From the NCBI RefSeq assembly GCF_000382045.1, contig NZ_KB907465.1, positions 59,903-123,902 of the forward strand: a stretch of DNA of 64,000 nt, given 5' to 3'. The stretch's first letter is position 1. The number at the start of each line of letters is the position of its first letter. Shown here piece by piece: positions 49,900 through 57,967 of the stretch. The stretch is from Variovorax atrisoli 110B. Lineage in GTDB: Bacteria > Pseudomonadota > Gammaproteobacteria > Burkholderiales > Burkholderiaceae_C. The notes under the pieces are model-generated. The model saw nothing but the letters and a program-made list of their open reading frames with translations. It was not told where the DNA came from and did not search any database. The position numbers and the translations under genes are program-made.

Positions 49900-51363
49900 A
49901 TGCCTTCCATGATCATGCCCCCCGTCACGACGAATGCCGCCGCACAGCCGGCAGCCGCGCCGGCCGCCTCGCGCGGTCGCGGCACCGACGATGCGCAGGG
50001 ACTCAGCTTCGGCGCGGCGCTGGAGCGCTCGCGCTCGAACGGCGAAACCCGTGCCGACGCGGCCGCGAAGGACGGCTCCACGGCCGTGGCCGCCGCCGAT
50101 CGCAAGGCGGGGCGCAAACCCGGCGCGGACGACGACACGAAGAAGGAAGACGCCACGCTCGCCGACCCGAACCTTGCCTTCCTCGGCCAGCCGAATTCGC
50201 CGCTGCACGCGCTGACGCTGGCGGGCCGCTCGGCGGCGCAGGCTGCAGGCGACGGTCCGGCGGACGGGCTCGCGAAGACAGCTGCAGCCGACGCCGCCGC
50301 GGTCGATGTCGCGCTGGACCCGGCCTTGCAGGCGCTTTCGGCCAAGGCCGGAGCGACCACGGCCGCCACCGCCACTGCCGCCGATGCACAGGACCCCGCC
50401 GACGCAGCTGCGGCAGCGGCATCCAAGGCCGCGAAGGAAGCCGCGGCACAGAAGCCTTCCGCAGCTGCCGCGCAGGCTGCTGCGCCGATGCCGGCGGACG
50501 CCGAGCCCGCCGCATCCCTGCACGAGACCGCCCGCGCCGCCATCGCCGCGCAGACGATGTCGGTCGGGTTCGCGAAGCCGGTTTCCGCTCCCGCGGGACC
50601 GCCGGTGGGCACCGCCGCGGCCGGCCGCGCCGCCGCATCGCGCGCCCCGGCGGGTTCCGCCACCGCCGAGCAGTTGGCCGCAGCGGCCCAGCCCTCGGCA
50701 GCAGCCGGTGCGCAGGCCGCCCAGTCCGCCGTCGCCGCAAGCCCGTCGGCCGCGCCGGTCGATGGCGTGGACACCCAGGCTGCCGTCGATCCGGTCGCGT
50801 TGCAGCAGCCGGTTGCGCAGGCAGCCGCCTACTCATCGGAGCGCGCGGGCGACGCCGCGGCAGCCGCACGCCCCCCGACCCACACCATCGCACCCGAAGT
50901 CGGCAGCGACAAATGGGCGCCGGCCCTGGGCCAGCAGCTGCTGCGCATGAGCGCCAGCGGGCACCACACGGCCGAGCTCAACCTGAACCCGGCCGGCCTC
51001 GGCCCGCTGAAGGTCACGCTGTCGATGGGCGACAACCAGGCGCAGGCGATGTTCGTCTCGGCGCATGAAAGCGTGCGCAAGGCCGTGGAGGCCGCGCTGC
51101 CGCAGCTGCGCAATTCGCTGTCGGAGCAGGGCATCACGCTCGGCCAGGCTTCGGTGGGTGCGGAGGCGCGCCAGCCCAACGGCAACGACGCCGCCTTCGC
51201 GCAGCAGCAGCAAGGCCAGCAGCAGAACGCGGCGCGGCAGCAGGCCGGCTCCACCTACCCCGGCGCCGGCCGCCCTGCAGCCGATGCGCAGGCCGCCCCC
51301 ATCGCCGCCGCGCGCGCCACCGCCGCTGCCGCCTCACGCTCCGGCGTGGACACCTTCGCCTGA
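49900..51363 (+). CDS. fliK: Hook-length control protein FliK
   Basis: 487 residues. Residues 1-330 are Ala/Pro/Asp-rich and disordered, the ruler part. From about 336 (SDKWAPALGQQLLRMSASGHHTAELNLNPAGLGPLKVTLSMGDNQAQAMFVSAHESVRKAVEAALPQLRNSLSEQGI) lies the Flg_hook domain that signals to FlhB. A Gln-rich segment (about 428-445) follows. 28 bp after fliJ, closing the fliF-K transcript; a 165-bp gap separates it from fliL. Confidence 0.93.
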   Translation: MPSMIMPPVTTNAAAQPAAAPAASRGRGTDDAQGLSFGAALERSRSNGETRADAAAKDGSTAVAAADRKAGRKPGADDDTKKEDATLADPNLAFLGQPNSPLHALTLAGRSAAQAAGDGPADGLAKTAAADAAAVDVALDPALQALSAKAGATTAATATAADAQDPADAAAAAASKAAKEAAAQKPSAAAAQAAAPMPADAEPAASLHETARAAIAAQTMSVGFAKPVSAPAGPPVGTAAAGRAAASRAPAGSATAEQLAAAAQPSAAAGAQAAQSAVAASPSAAPVDGVDTQAAVDPVALQQPVAQAAAYSSERAGDAAAAARPPTHTIAPEVGSDKWAPALGQQLLRMSASGHHTAELNLNPAGLGPLKVTLSMGDNQAQAMFVSAHESVRKAVEAALPQLRNSLSEQGITLGQASVGAEARQPNGNDAAFAQQQQGQQQNAARQQAGSTYPGAGRPAADAQAAPIAAARATAAAASRSGVDTFA

Positions 51364-51528
51364 GGCAGCAAGGCACGCAGCAACACATCTACGCCCCGCC
51401 CGGCGATGCCGCCGCCTCGAACGGCACATCGCAATGAACGGATATGAAACGCCTTTGTGCGCTTGTTCGGCCGTTCGTCAGCGAGGGACTTCGAAAAGAA
51501 TAGACCGGACAAGAAAAACCGTTTCACC
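51364..51528. promoter_or_regulatory. fliK-fliL spacer, likely promoter of fliL-R
   Basis: 165 bp, the only sizeable gap in the fliF-R run, which suggests a separate promoter for fliL-MNOPQR. It carries TGTTCGGCCGTTCG at 51464-51477, nearly identical to the site in the fliE-fliF region. No confident promoter hexamers were recognised. Confidence 0.45.
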
Positions 51529-52041
51529 ATGGCTCCCCCAACATCTGTCGCAAATGCCGCACCGGCCACCGCCACGCTGCCGGCGCCGCGCCGCTCGTCG
51601 AAGCTGCTGATCGGACTCGTGCTGGCCGTCGGCGTTCTCGCAGCGGCCGGCGCCGCCGCGTATTTCCTGCTGCCACGCTTCACCGGCGCCGCCGCCACGG
51701 AAACGGCCAAGCCGCCGGTTCCCGAGAAACCCATCTTCGTCATGCTGGACCCGCTGACGGTGAACCTGCAGTCCGAGGGCCGCAGCCGCTTCCTGCAGAT
51801 CGGGATGGCGCTGCGCGTGCGCGACGAGCAGGCGAAGGCGCGGATCGTCGAGTTCATGCCCGAGCTGCGCAGCCGGCTGCTGGTGCAGCTGTCGAACCGC
51901 GCGCCCGAGTCGCTGGTCACCCCGGAGCAGAAAGCCAAGCTGGCGGAGGAGATCCGCAGCGCGCTGAACGCCCCGCTGACGCCCCAGACGCCCGAGCTGG
52001 GCGTCTCCAGCGTCTCGTTCAACATCTTCGTCGTGCAGTGA
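51529..52041 (+). CDS. fliL: Flagellar stator-associated protein FliL
   Basis: 170 residues from ATG 51529. One N-terminal membrane segment (LLIGLVLAVGVLAAAGAAAYFLL), then the periplasmic SPFH-like domain (FVMLDPLTVNLQSEGRSRFLQIGMALRVRDE...). The C-terminus SVSFNIFVVQ is the normal FliL ending. FliL forms rings around stators and aids motor output. An in-frame ATG at 51457 would add 24 basic residues and lies in the presumed promoter. 36 bp before fliM. Confidence 0.94.
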   Translation: MAPPTSVANAAPATATLPAPRRSSKLLIGLVLAVGVLAAAGAAAYFLLPRFTGAAATETAKPPVPEKPIFVMLDPLTVNLQSEGRSRFLQIGMALRVRDEQAKARIVEFMPELRSRLLVQLSNRAPESLVTPEQKAKLAEEIRSALNAPLTPQTPELGVSSVSFNIFVVQ

Positions 52042-52077
52042 GCACCACGACACCATCCTCCGGACGGCAAGCGATCC

Positions 52078-53076
52078 ATGGCGTATGAACAGGTGCTCTC
52101 GCAGGACGAGGTCGATGCGCTTCTGCAAGGCGTCACCGGTGACGTCGACCAGGCGCCCCCTCCTCCACCGCCGAAGGACGGGCTGCCCGCCTACGACCTC
52201 GGCGCGCCCGACCGCGTGGTGCGCAACCGCATGCACACGCTGGAGGTCATCAACGACCGCTTCGCGCGCGGCCTGCGCAGCGCGCTGCTGAACTTCATGC
52301 GGCGCAGCCCCGACATCTCGGTGGGGCCGGTGCAGATCCAGCAGTTCGGCGAGTTCGTGCGGCACCTGCCGGTGCCGGCGAACATCAACATGATCCACAT
52401 GAAGCCGCTGCGCGGCACGGCCCTCTTCGTGTTCGACCCGAAGCTGGTGTTCCTCGTGGTGGACAACCTCTTCGGCAGCGACGGGCGCTACCACGTGCGC
52501 GTGGAAGGCCGCGACTTCACCCGCACCGAGCAGCGCATCATCAAGCGGCTGCTCGACCTGTCGCTGCAGTGCTACGGCGACGCCTGGCAGCCGGTGTTCC
52601 CGCTGAACTTCGACTACGTGCGCGCCGAGATGCACGGCAAGCTCGCCAACATCGTCGCGCCCAACGAGGTGGTGATCAACACCACGCTGCAGATCGAGTT
52701 CGGCCCCGTGGGTGGATTCCTGCACGTGTGCCTGCCCTACTCGATGATCGAGCCGATCCGCGACCTGCTGTCCAACCCGATCCAGGACGAAGTCGAGGTC
52801 GACAAGCGCTGGGTCACGCAGATGTCGCGCCAGATGCAGGCGGCCGACGTGGAGCTGGTGGCCGACTTCGTGAGCATGCCCTCGACCATCGGCGAGGTGA
52901 TGAAGCTGCGCGCCGGCGACGTGATCCCCATCGAGCTGCCGGAGACGGTCGTCGCCAAGGTGGGCGGCGTGCCGGTGATGGAGTGCGGCTACGGCATCTC
53001 CAACGAACGCTATGCACTGCGCGTGCAGAACATGATCACCCATCAAGACAGCGACCTGAAGAACGAACATGACTGA
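52078..53076 (+). CDS. fliM: Switch protein FliM
   Basis: 332 residues. The N-terminal LSQDEVDALLQGV (residues 6-18) is the CheY-P-binding peptide. The middle CheC-like domain includes MHTLEVINDRFARGLRSALLNFMRRSPDISV, and the C-domain is the FliN-like surface. It receives CheY-P from the che operon at 27-34 kb and reverses rotation. The 3' end overlaps fliN by 8 bp. Confidence 0.97.
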   Translation: MAYEQVLSQDEVDALLQGVTGDVDQAPPPPPPKDGLPAYDLGAPDRVVRNRMHTLEVINDRFARGLRSALLNFMRRSPDISVGPVQIQQFGEFVRHLPVPANINMIHMKPLRGTALFVFDPKLVFLVVDNLFGSDGRYHVRVEGRDFTRTEQRIIKRLLDLSLQCYGDAWQPVFPLNFDYVRAEMHGKLANIVAPNEVVINTTLQIEFGPVGGFLHVCLPYSMIEPIRDLLSNPIQDEVEVDKRWVTQMSRQMQAADVELVADFVSMPSTIGEVMKLRAGDVIPIELPETVVAKVGGVPVMECGYGISNERYALRVQNMITHQDSDLKNEHD

Positions 53077-53515
53077 CAACACCTCCTCCGCCGGCAGCGA
53101 CGCGGACGACTGGGCCAGCGCGCTGGCCGAGCAGACGGCCGCCACCGCCGCAGCAGCCCCTGCCGTGGCACCCGCCGCCGCGCAGGTCTTCCAGCCGATC
53201 CAGGACGCGCCCGCCGCGGCGCCTCTCGCGGCCGGCAGCGGCGCCAACGCGGTGGACATCGCGCGCGTGCTCGACGTGCCGGTGCAGCTCACCGCCGAGA
53301 TCGGCCGCACGCGCATCACCATCAAGAACCTGCTGCAGCTCTCGCAGGGCTCGGTGGTGGAGCTCGACGGGCTGGCCGGACAGCCGCTGGACGTGCTGAT
53401 CAACGGCTATCTCATCGCGCAGGGCGAGGTGGTGGTGGTGAACGAGAAGTACGGCATCCGCCTGACCGACATCGTCACCCCCTCCGAGCGCATGCAGAAG
53501 CTCGCACGCGCATGA
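53069..53515 (+). CDS. fliN: Switch protein FliN
   Basis: 148 residues. The first 65 are an Ala/Pro-rich flexible arm, which binds FliH in other species. The SpoA/FliN core is DIARVLDVPVQLTAEIGRTRITIKNLLQLSQGSVVELDGLAGQPLDVLINGYLIAQGEVVVVNEKYGIRLTDIV. It overlaps fliM (8 bp) and fliO (4 bp). It forms the bottom of the C-ring with FliM. Confidence 0.97.
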   Translation: MTDNTSSAGSDADDWASALAEQTAATAAAAPAVAPAAAQVFQPIQDAPAAAPLAAGSGANAVDIARVLDVPVQLTAEIGRTRITIKNLLQLSQGSVVELDGLAGQPLDVLINGYLIAQGEVVVVNEKYGIRLTDIVTPSERMQKLARA

Positions 53516-53958
53516 GCCTTCCCACCGTGTCCACGCCGGTCCACGAGGTGGCGCCGGCCGCCGTCGGCGCCTCGGGCCTGCTGCAGGCGGGCTTCGGCAT
53601 GGCGATGGTGGTGGGCCTGATCTTCCTGTGCGCCTGGCTCGCGCGCCGCTTCGGCCTGCAGCGGCTGGGCGGCGGCCACCTCGTGAAGGTGGTGTCGAGC
53701 GCGGCCGTGGGCCAGCGCGAGCGCGTGGTGGTGGTCGAGGTGGCCGACACCTGGCTGGTGCTGGGCGTCACGCCGCACCAGGTCAACACCCTGCACACGC
53801 TGCCGGCCCAGGCACAGGCGCAGCCCCAGGGCAGCGCGACGGCCTCGTTGCCCGCGGGCATCGCGACGCCCGTCGAACTCTTCGCCCGCAAGCTGCGCGA
53901 ATCGCTCACCGGCAAGGCGCAGCCGCCGCGCCAGCAGCAGCAACATCCCGCCCCATGA
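53512..53958 (+). CDS. fliO: Flagellar biosynthesis protein FliO
   Basis: 148 residues. A short periplasmic N-terminus, one membrane segment (GLLQAGFGMAMVVGLIFLCAWLA) and a cytoplasmic domain with LVKVVSSAAVGQRERVVVVEVADTWLVLGVTPHQVNTLHTLP, the conserved FliO part. FliO helps assemble the FliP ring. Start and stop overlap the fliN and fliP frames by 4 bp each. Confidence 0.92.
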   Translation: MSLPTVSTPVHEVAPAAVGASGLLQAGFGMAMVVGLIFLCAWLARRFGLQRLGGGHLVKVVSSAAVGQRERVVVVEVADTWLVLGVTPHQVNTLHTLPAQAQAQPQGSATASLPAGIATPVELFARKLRESLTGKAQPPRQQQQHPAP

Positions 53959-54716
53959 CCCGACCCGCATTGCGCCGCGGCCTGCGCGCCGCGCTGCTGC
54001 TGTTCGCCGCCGCCCTGGTGCCCGCAGCCGCATGGACCCAGGGCCTGCCCGGCATCACCAGCACGCCCGGCCCCGGCGGCAGCCAGACCTGGTCGCTGAG
54101 CGTGCAGACCATGGTGCTGCTGACCTCGCTCACCTTCCTGCCCGCGCTGCTGCTGTCGATGACCAGCTTCACGCGCATCCTCATCGTGCTGGGCCTGCTG
54201 CGCACCGCCATCGGCACGCAAACCTCGCCGCCCAACCAGATCCTGGTGGGCCTGTCGCTCTTCCTCACCTTCTTCGTGATGGCCCCGGTGCTCGACAAGG
54301 CCTACAGCGATGCCTACAAGCCCTTCTCGGAGAACAAGATCAGCGCCGAGGCGGCGATGGAGCGCGGCATCGCGCCCTTCAAGACCTTCATGCTCAAGCA
54401 GACCCGCGAGAGCGACCTCGCGCTCTTCGCGCGGCTGGCCAAGGTGCCCGAGATGCAGGGCCCCGAAGACGTGCCGCTGCGCATCCTGCTGCCCTCCTTC
54501 GTCATCAGCGAGCTGAAGACCGCGTTCCAGATCGGCTTCACCATCTTCATCCCCTTCCTCATCATCGACCTGGTGGTGGCGAGCGTGCTGATGTCCATGG
54601 GCATGATGATGGTGCCGCCGGCTTCCATCGCGCTGCCCTTCAAGCTGATGCTCTTCGTGCTGGCCGACGGCTGGCAGCTGCTGATCGGCGCGCTGGCGCA
54701 GAGCTTCTATCTATAG
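53955..54716 (+). CDS. fliP: Export gate protein FliP
   Basis: 253 residues from ATG 53955, which overlaps the fliO stop. It has a cleavable signal peptide (ALLLFAAALVPAAAWTQG), unusual for inner-membrane proteins but normal for FliP. Membrane blocks follow: MVLLTSLTFLPALLLSMTSFTRILIVLGLLRTAIGTQTSPPNQILVGLSLFLTFF and ILLPSFVISELKTAFQIGFTIFIPFLIIDLVVASVLMSMGMMM. It forms the FliP5Q4R1 gate with the next two genes. Confidence 0.97.
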   Translation: MTRPALRRGLRAALLLFAAALVPAAAWTQGLPGITSTPGPGGSQTWSLSVQTMVLLTSLTFLPALLLSMTSFTRILIVLGLLRTAIGTQTSPPNQILVGLSLFLTFFVMAPVLDKAYSDAYKPFSENKISAEAAMERGIAPFKTFMLKQTRESDLALFARLAKVPEMQGPEDVPLRILLPSFVISELKTAFQIGFTIFIPFLIIDLVVASVLMSMGMMMVPPASIALPFKLMLFVLADGWQLLIGALAQSFYL

Positions 54717-54729
54717 GGCCCATGCAGAG

Positions 54730-54999
54730 ATGACCCCCGAATCCGTCATGACCATGGGCCACCGGGCCATGGAGATCTCGCTGCTGATCGGCGCGCCGCT
54801 GCTGCTGGTGGCGCTGATCATCGGCCTCATCGTGAGCATCTTCCAGGCCGCCACGCAGATCAACGAGGCCACGCTCTCCTTCATCCCGAAGCTGCTCGCG
54901 GTGTTCGCGACCTTCGTGATCGCGGGGCCGTGGATGCTCGACCGCATGCTGGACTACATGCGCGCCCTGTTCGCCAGCATTCCGCAGCTGCTGGCCTGA
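54730..54999 (+). CDS. fliQ: Export gate protein FliQ
   Basis: 89 residues, two membrane helices (EISLLIGAPLLLVALIIGLIVSIFQAATQINEATLSFIPK and LLAVFATFVIAGPWML). QAATQINEATLSFIPK is the conserved loop between them. It begins 13 bp after fliP and ends 15 bp before fliR, in the invariant order fliP-Q-R. Confidence 0.97.
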   Translation: MTPESVMTMGHRAMEISLLIGAPLLLVALIIGLIVSIFQAATQINEATLSFIPKLLAVFATFVIAGPWMLDRMLDYMRALFASIPQLLA

Positions 55000-55014
55000 C
55001 GGCACGCTCGCGAC

Positions 55015-55812
55015 GTGACGCCGTCGATCATCTCGGTCACCTCGGCGCAGCTCGAGGGCTGGATCGTCGCCTTCCTCTGGCCCTTCGTGCGCATGCTGGC
55101 GCTGGTGAGCACCGCGCCGGTGTTCGGAGAGCCCTGGGTGCCACGCCAGGTGAAGGTGGCCGTGGCGGCGATGCTCGCGCTCGTCGTCTCTCCCGCCATC
55201 GGCCCGATGCCCGCCGTGCCGGTGGTATCCGCGGGCGGCGTCTGGATCATCGTGCAGCAGGTGCTGGTCGGCGCGGCCATGGGCTTCAGCATGCGGCTGG
55301 TGTTCGCGGCGGTGCTGGCGGCCGGCGAATACATCGGCCTGCAGATGGGCCTGTCCTTCGCCTCCTTCTTCGACCCCATGAGCCATGGCAGCACCATGGT
55401 GGTGGCGCGGCTGCTGAACATGCTCGCGATGCTGATCTTCCTGGCGCTCGACGGACACCTGCTGATGGTGAACGCGTTGTCCGAGAGCTTCCAGACCCTG
55501 CCCGTGGCCGATGCGCCGCTGGCTTCCGGCGGATGGATGTACCTGGTGCTCGGCGGCGCCGAGATCTTCGCGAGCGGGCTGATGCTGTCGCTGCCGCTCA
55601 TCACCGCGCTGCTTACCCTGAACCTGGCCATGGGCATCCTGAACCGCGCATCGCCGCAGTTCAGCATCTTCGCGGTGGGCTTTCCGCTGACGCTGCTGGC
55701 GGGCATCTTCATGCTGCAGCTGCTGATGCCGAACCTCGGCGCCTTCCTGGAGCCGCGGTTCGCGCAGGGCATCGCGGGCATGCTGCGCTTCACGCAGGGC
55801 CTGCGGCCCTGA
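55015..55812 (+). CDS. fliR: Export gate protein FliR
   Basis: 265 residues from GTG 55015. It is hydrophobic throughout, with RMLALVSTAPVFGEPWVPRQVKVAVAAMLALVVSP and GEYIGLQMGLSFASFFDPMSHGSTMVVARLLNMLAMLIFL as characteristic blocks. Last gene of the fliL-R unit. A stem-loop at 55827-55849 follows. Confidence 0.97.
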   Translation: MTPSIISVTSAQLEGWIVAFLWPFVRMLALVSTAPVFGEPWVPRQVKVAVAAMLALVVSPAIGPMPAVPVVSAGGVWIIVQQVLVGAAMGFSMRLVFAAVLAAGEYIGLQMGLSFASFFDPMSHGSTMVVARLLNMLAMLIFLALDGHLLMVNALSESFQTLPVADAPLASGGWMYLVLGGAEIFASGLMLSLPLITALLTLNLAMGILNRASPQFSIFAVGFPLTLLAGIFMLQLLMPNLGAFLEPRFAQGIAGMLRFTQGLRP

Positions 55813-55826
55813 GGGGGTCAGCGCAG

Positions 55827-55849
55827 GAGCCCGGGCACATCCCCGGCTC
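55827..55849. terminator. Stem-loop between fliR and the convergent orphan gene
   Basis: GAGCCCGGG (55827-55835) pairs with CCCCGGCTC (55841-55849) with one mismatch around a five-base loop. There is no T run on either strand, and it touches the last codon of the leftward gene. A shared bidirectional terminator is possible but weakly supported. Confidence 0.35.
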
Positions 55850-56774
55850 AGGCCGATGCAGCCGGCTGGTCCGGCCAGTCGACCTTGGAGCGTATCTCGC
55901 CCCGGCCCCATTGGGCCAGCCTTTGCGCATAGCGCGGCGCGATGCGGTCGTAGTTCTCCCAGGTGTCCTGCGTCATCGCTTCGCCCGGCTTGCGCCAGTT
56001 GTTGCTGTCGCCGAATATCTCTTCCGTGTCGGGAAGAGCGGATGCCTCCCCCGGCTGCATCAGACGGTTCATGTAGGCATGGCAGAACGCCGCATGCTCC
56101 GGGCGCACGTCGTTTTCCCAGAGCAGTCCGTCGAGGCCGGAAGACAGGAAGCCCAGGGGTGACAGCTCCCGCTGGCGCAGCGCATCGAGTCGTCCGGCAG
56201 CAACGCGGTCTTCCCGCAGGATGCCGTTCAATGCGCACCAGCTTGCGAAGAAGGCATCTTCCACGGAATGCTCCGGCTTGCTGTCGGGGTAGACGGTCGC
56301 GTAGGTCTCCTCCTCGGCGACGCCCAGCAGCAGGACTTCCGGCAGTCCGTCCGAATCGACCGTGACCTTGGCCCGAAGGCCTTCGCGCGGCGGCGGCAGC
56401 GTGAAGCGCACTTCCTCGACCATGCCTTCGACACGCCGGATGAAGCGCGAGCTGAGCGCCGCGTCATCCATCTTCCAGTCGAACCCGCCGGGCAGCGAGC
56501 CGCGGAAGTTGGGATAGACGAAGGCATGGGAGACCCAGGTCACCCAGGTGCGCCCCTCCTTGCGCGGCGGGAAATGCGAGCGAGTGCTGAGATTCATGCT
56601 GGTGCCGACCTCGATGCCGAGCTTGCGATTGACGATGTCGGGGCTGTTGCTCGGCGTCGCGTTCTTGAACGGCTTCTTGCCGAGGGCTTCGGCCAGACGG
56701 ACGGCAGCCGGATCGTCGATGCGCTTGCCGAGGGCGTCGAGGAGCAGAGGGGTCAGGTCTTGGGAAGTTGTCAT
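55848..56774 (-). CDS. Hypothetical protein, family not recognised
   Basis: 308 residues, soluble, with no signal peptide, membrane segment or known catalytic motif. The opening LLLDALGKRIDDPAAVRLAEALGKKPFKNATPS...KLGIEV resembles, in general pattern only, the N-terminus of several toxin-immunity proteins linked to secretion systems (short helical lead, LGKKPFK, then GIE). No toxin gene stands next to it. Aromatic-rich segment WVTWVSHAFVYPNFRGSLPGGFDWKMDD. ATG 56774 lies 82 bp after the GGDEF gene stop. Coding quality is good, so the gene is real; its function is unknown. Confidence 0.7.
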   Translation of the reverse strand: MTTSQDLTPLLLDALGKRIDDPAAVRLAEALGKKPFKNATPSNSPDIVNRKLGIEVGTSMNLSTRSHFPPRKEGRTWVTWVSHAFVYPNFRGSLPGGFDWKMDDAALSSRFIRRVEGMVEEVRFTLPPPREGLRAKVTVDSDGLPEVLLLGVAEEETYATVYPDSKPEHSVEDAFFASWCALNGILREDRVAAGRLDALRQRELSPLGFLSSGLDGLLWENDVRPEHAAFCHAYMNRLMQPGEASALPDTEEIFGDSNNWRKPGEAMTQDTWENYDRIAPRYAQRLAQWGRGEIRSKVDWPDQPAASA

Positions 56775-56856
56775 GCGGGATGAGGTTTCAGCTTCGGGTT
56801 CCGTTGGAGGCGACGCATTATGGAGTTGACGGCATGCCCGCCCGCACCGCCGCGGG

Positions 56857-57891
56857 TCAAGCCGCGCCGTGCAGCGCGAACCTGTTCTTGCCCATGCGCT
56901 TGGCCTCGTACAGCGCCACGTCGGCTTCGCGCATCAGCTCGGACGCAGCACGATGGCGGCCCACGCCGGAGATGCCCACGCTGACCGTGACGAGGCGGCC
57001 CTCGATGCGGATGCCGCGCACCTGGCCGATGATGCGCTCCGCCATCGACTGCGCATGCGCCGTGCCGCCACCCTTAAGCAAGATGCCGAATTCCTCGCCG
57101 CCGAGCCTGCCACAGACATTGTCGAGCGCGACCTCCCTGAGCACCGCCGCGACGCGCTGCAGCGCCAGGTCGCCGGCCGCATGCCCGAAGTCGTCGTTGA
57201 TCTTCTTGAAGTCGTCGACGTCGATCATCAGGAAGCATCCGTCCCCGATCTGCCCTTGCTCGTGGAGTTGCCGGGCGTCGGCCAGCAGCTTGCGGCGGTT
57301 GGCCATGCCCGTGAGCATGTCCTTGTAGGCAAGCTGTTCGAGCTCCTGCCGCAACCGCAGGCTCTCGCGATGCAGGGTCGTGAAGATGATGTTCATCAGC
57401 AGACCCATCATGATGGTCCCGCAGGGCATCAGCAAGGTCCAGCCGGCGTCCAGGCCATGGGGAGTGCCTACCCATTCGCCTCGTCCCATGATCAGCCACG
57501 CCCCCGAACTCGCGAGCGCCAGCAGGCTCAACCGGGAAAAGAGCGGCGCGCTCACCACCGAGACCATCACGCTCATGGAGATTGCCCACACTGCGCGATC
57601 GGGGCTCTTTTCCATGAGCATCGAAAAACCCAGGCACAACAGCCAGACGGAAACGATCGAGAAGAGCGACAGGAACCGTGTCGCACAGCTTCCGGCGATG
57701 CAGAGCGCAACGCAGCATGCGAGCAGCACCAGGTGCCAGGCCACGTATCGATAGCCCGGGTCAGCGAGCCACCATGCCACGCCCCAAGACAGCAACCCGA
57801 GCGCCTGGACACCCACGGAGATCGGCTTGATGAGCCGAAGAAAGTCTTCAAGCCGGGCCCGCTCTTCGACGGATGGGTAGCAAATGATCAT
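56857..57891 (-). CDS. Membrane-bound diguanylate cyclase (GGEEF)
   Basis: 344 residues from ATG 57891. Six hydrophobic segments fill the first 175 residues. The GGDEF domain starts at LAYKDMLTGMANRRKL and has the active-site GRLGGEEFGILL. The metal/substrate Asp is in MIDVDDFKKINDDFGHAAGD. The inhibitory I-site RxxD expected five residues before GGEEF is absent (LDNVC), so product inhibition may be lacking. It follows the EAL gene by 76 bp, giving a cyclase-phosphodiesterase pair beside flgKL. Confidence 0.9.
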   Translation of the reverse strand: MIICYPSVEERARLEDFLRLIKPISVGVQALGLLSWGVAWWLADPGYRYVAWHLVLLACCVALCIAGSCATRFLSLFSIVSVWLLCLGFSMLMEKSPDRAVWAISMSVMVSVVSAPLFSRLSLLALASSGAWLIMGRGEWVGTPHGLDAGWTLLMPCGTIMMGLLMNIIFTTLHRESLRLRQELEQLAYKDMLTGMANRRKLLADARQLHEQGQIGDGCFLMIDVDDFKKINDDFGHAAGDLALQRVAAVLREVALDNVCGRLGGEEFGILLKGGGTAHAQSMAERIIGQVRGIRIEGRLVTVSVGISGVGRHRAASELMREADVALYEAKRMGKNRFALHGAA

Positions 57892-57967
57892 GATCGGAGA
57901 CCTGCAACATTTTGGTTCTCGCCGTTCGAGCGGTCCGGAGGCCGTGCGAAAGAGCCTGCACTTAGCC

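Noticed and set aside
45733..50523. Very long leftward open frame (about 1596 codons) opposite fliF-fliK
   Set aside because: It is a mirror of GC-rich coding DNA: low-complexity Arg/Ala/His sequence, antisense to six well-recognised flagellar genes.
50000..50900. Repetitive Ala/Pro codon blocks as a possible CRISPR or tandem repeat
   Set aside because: They are irregular GC-rich codon runs of the disordered part of FliK; no constant repeat-spacer period is seen anywhere in the window.
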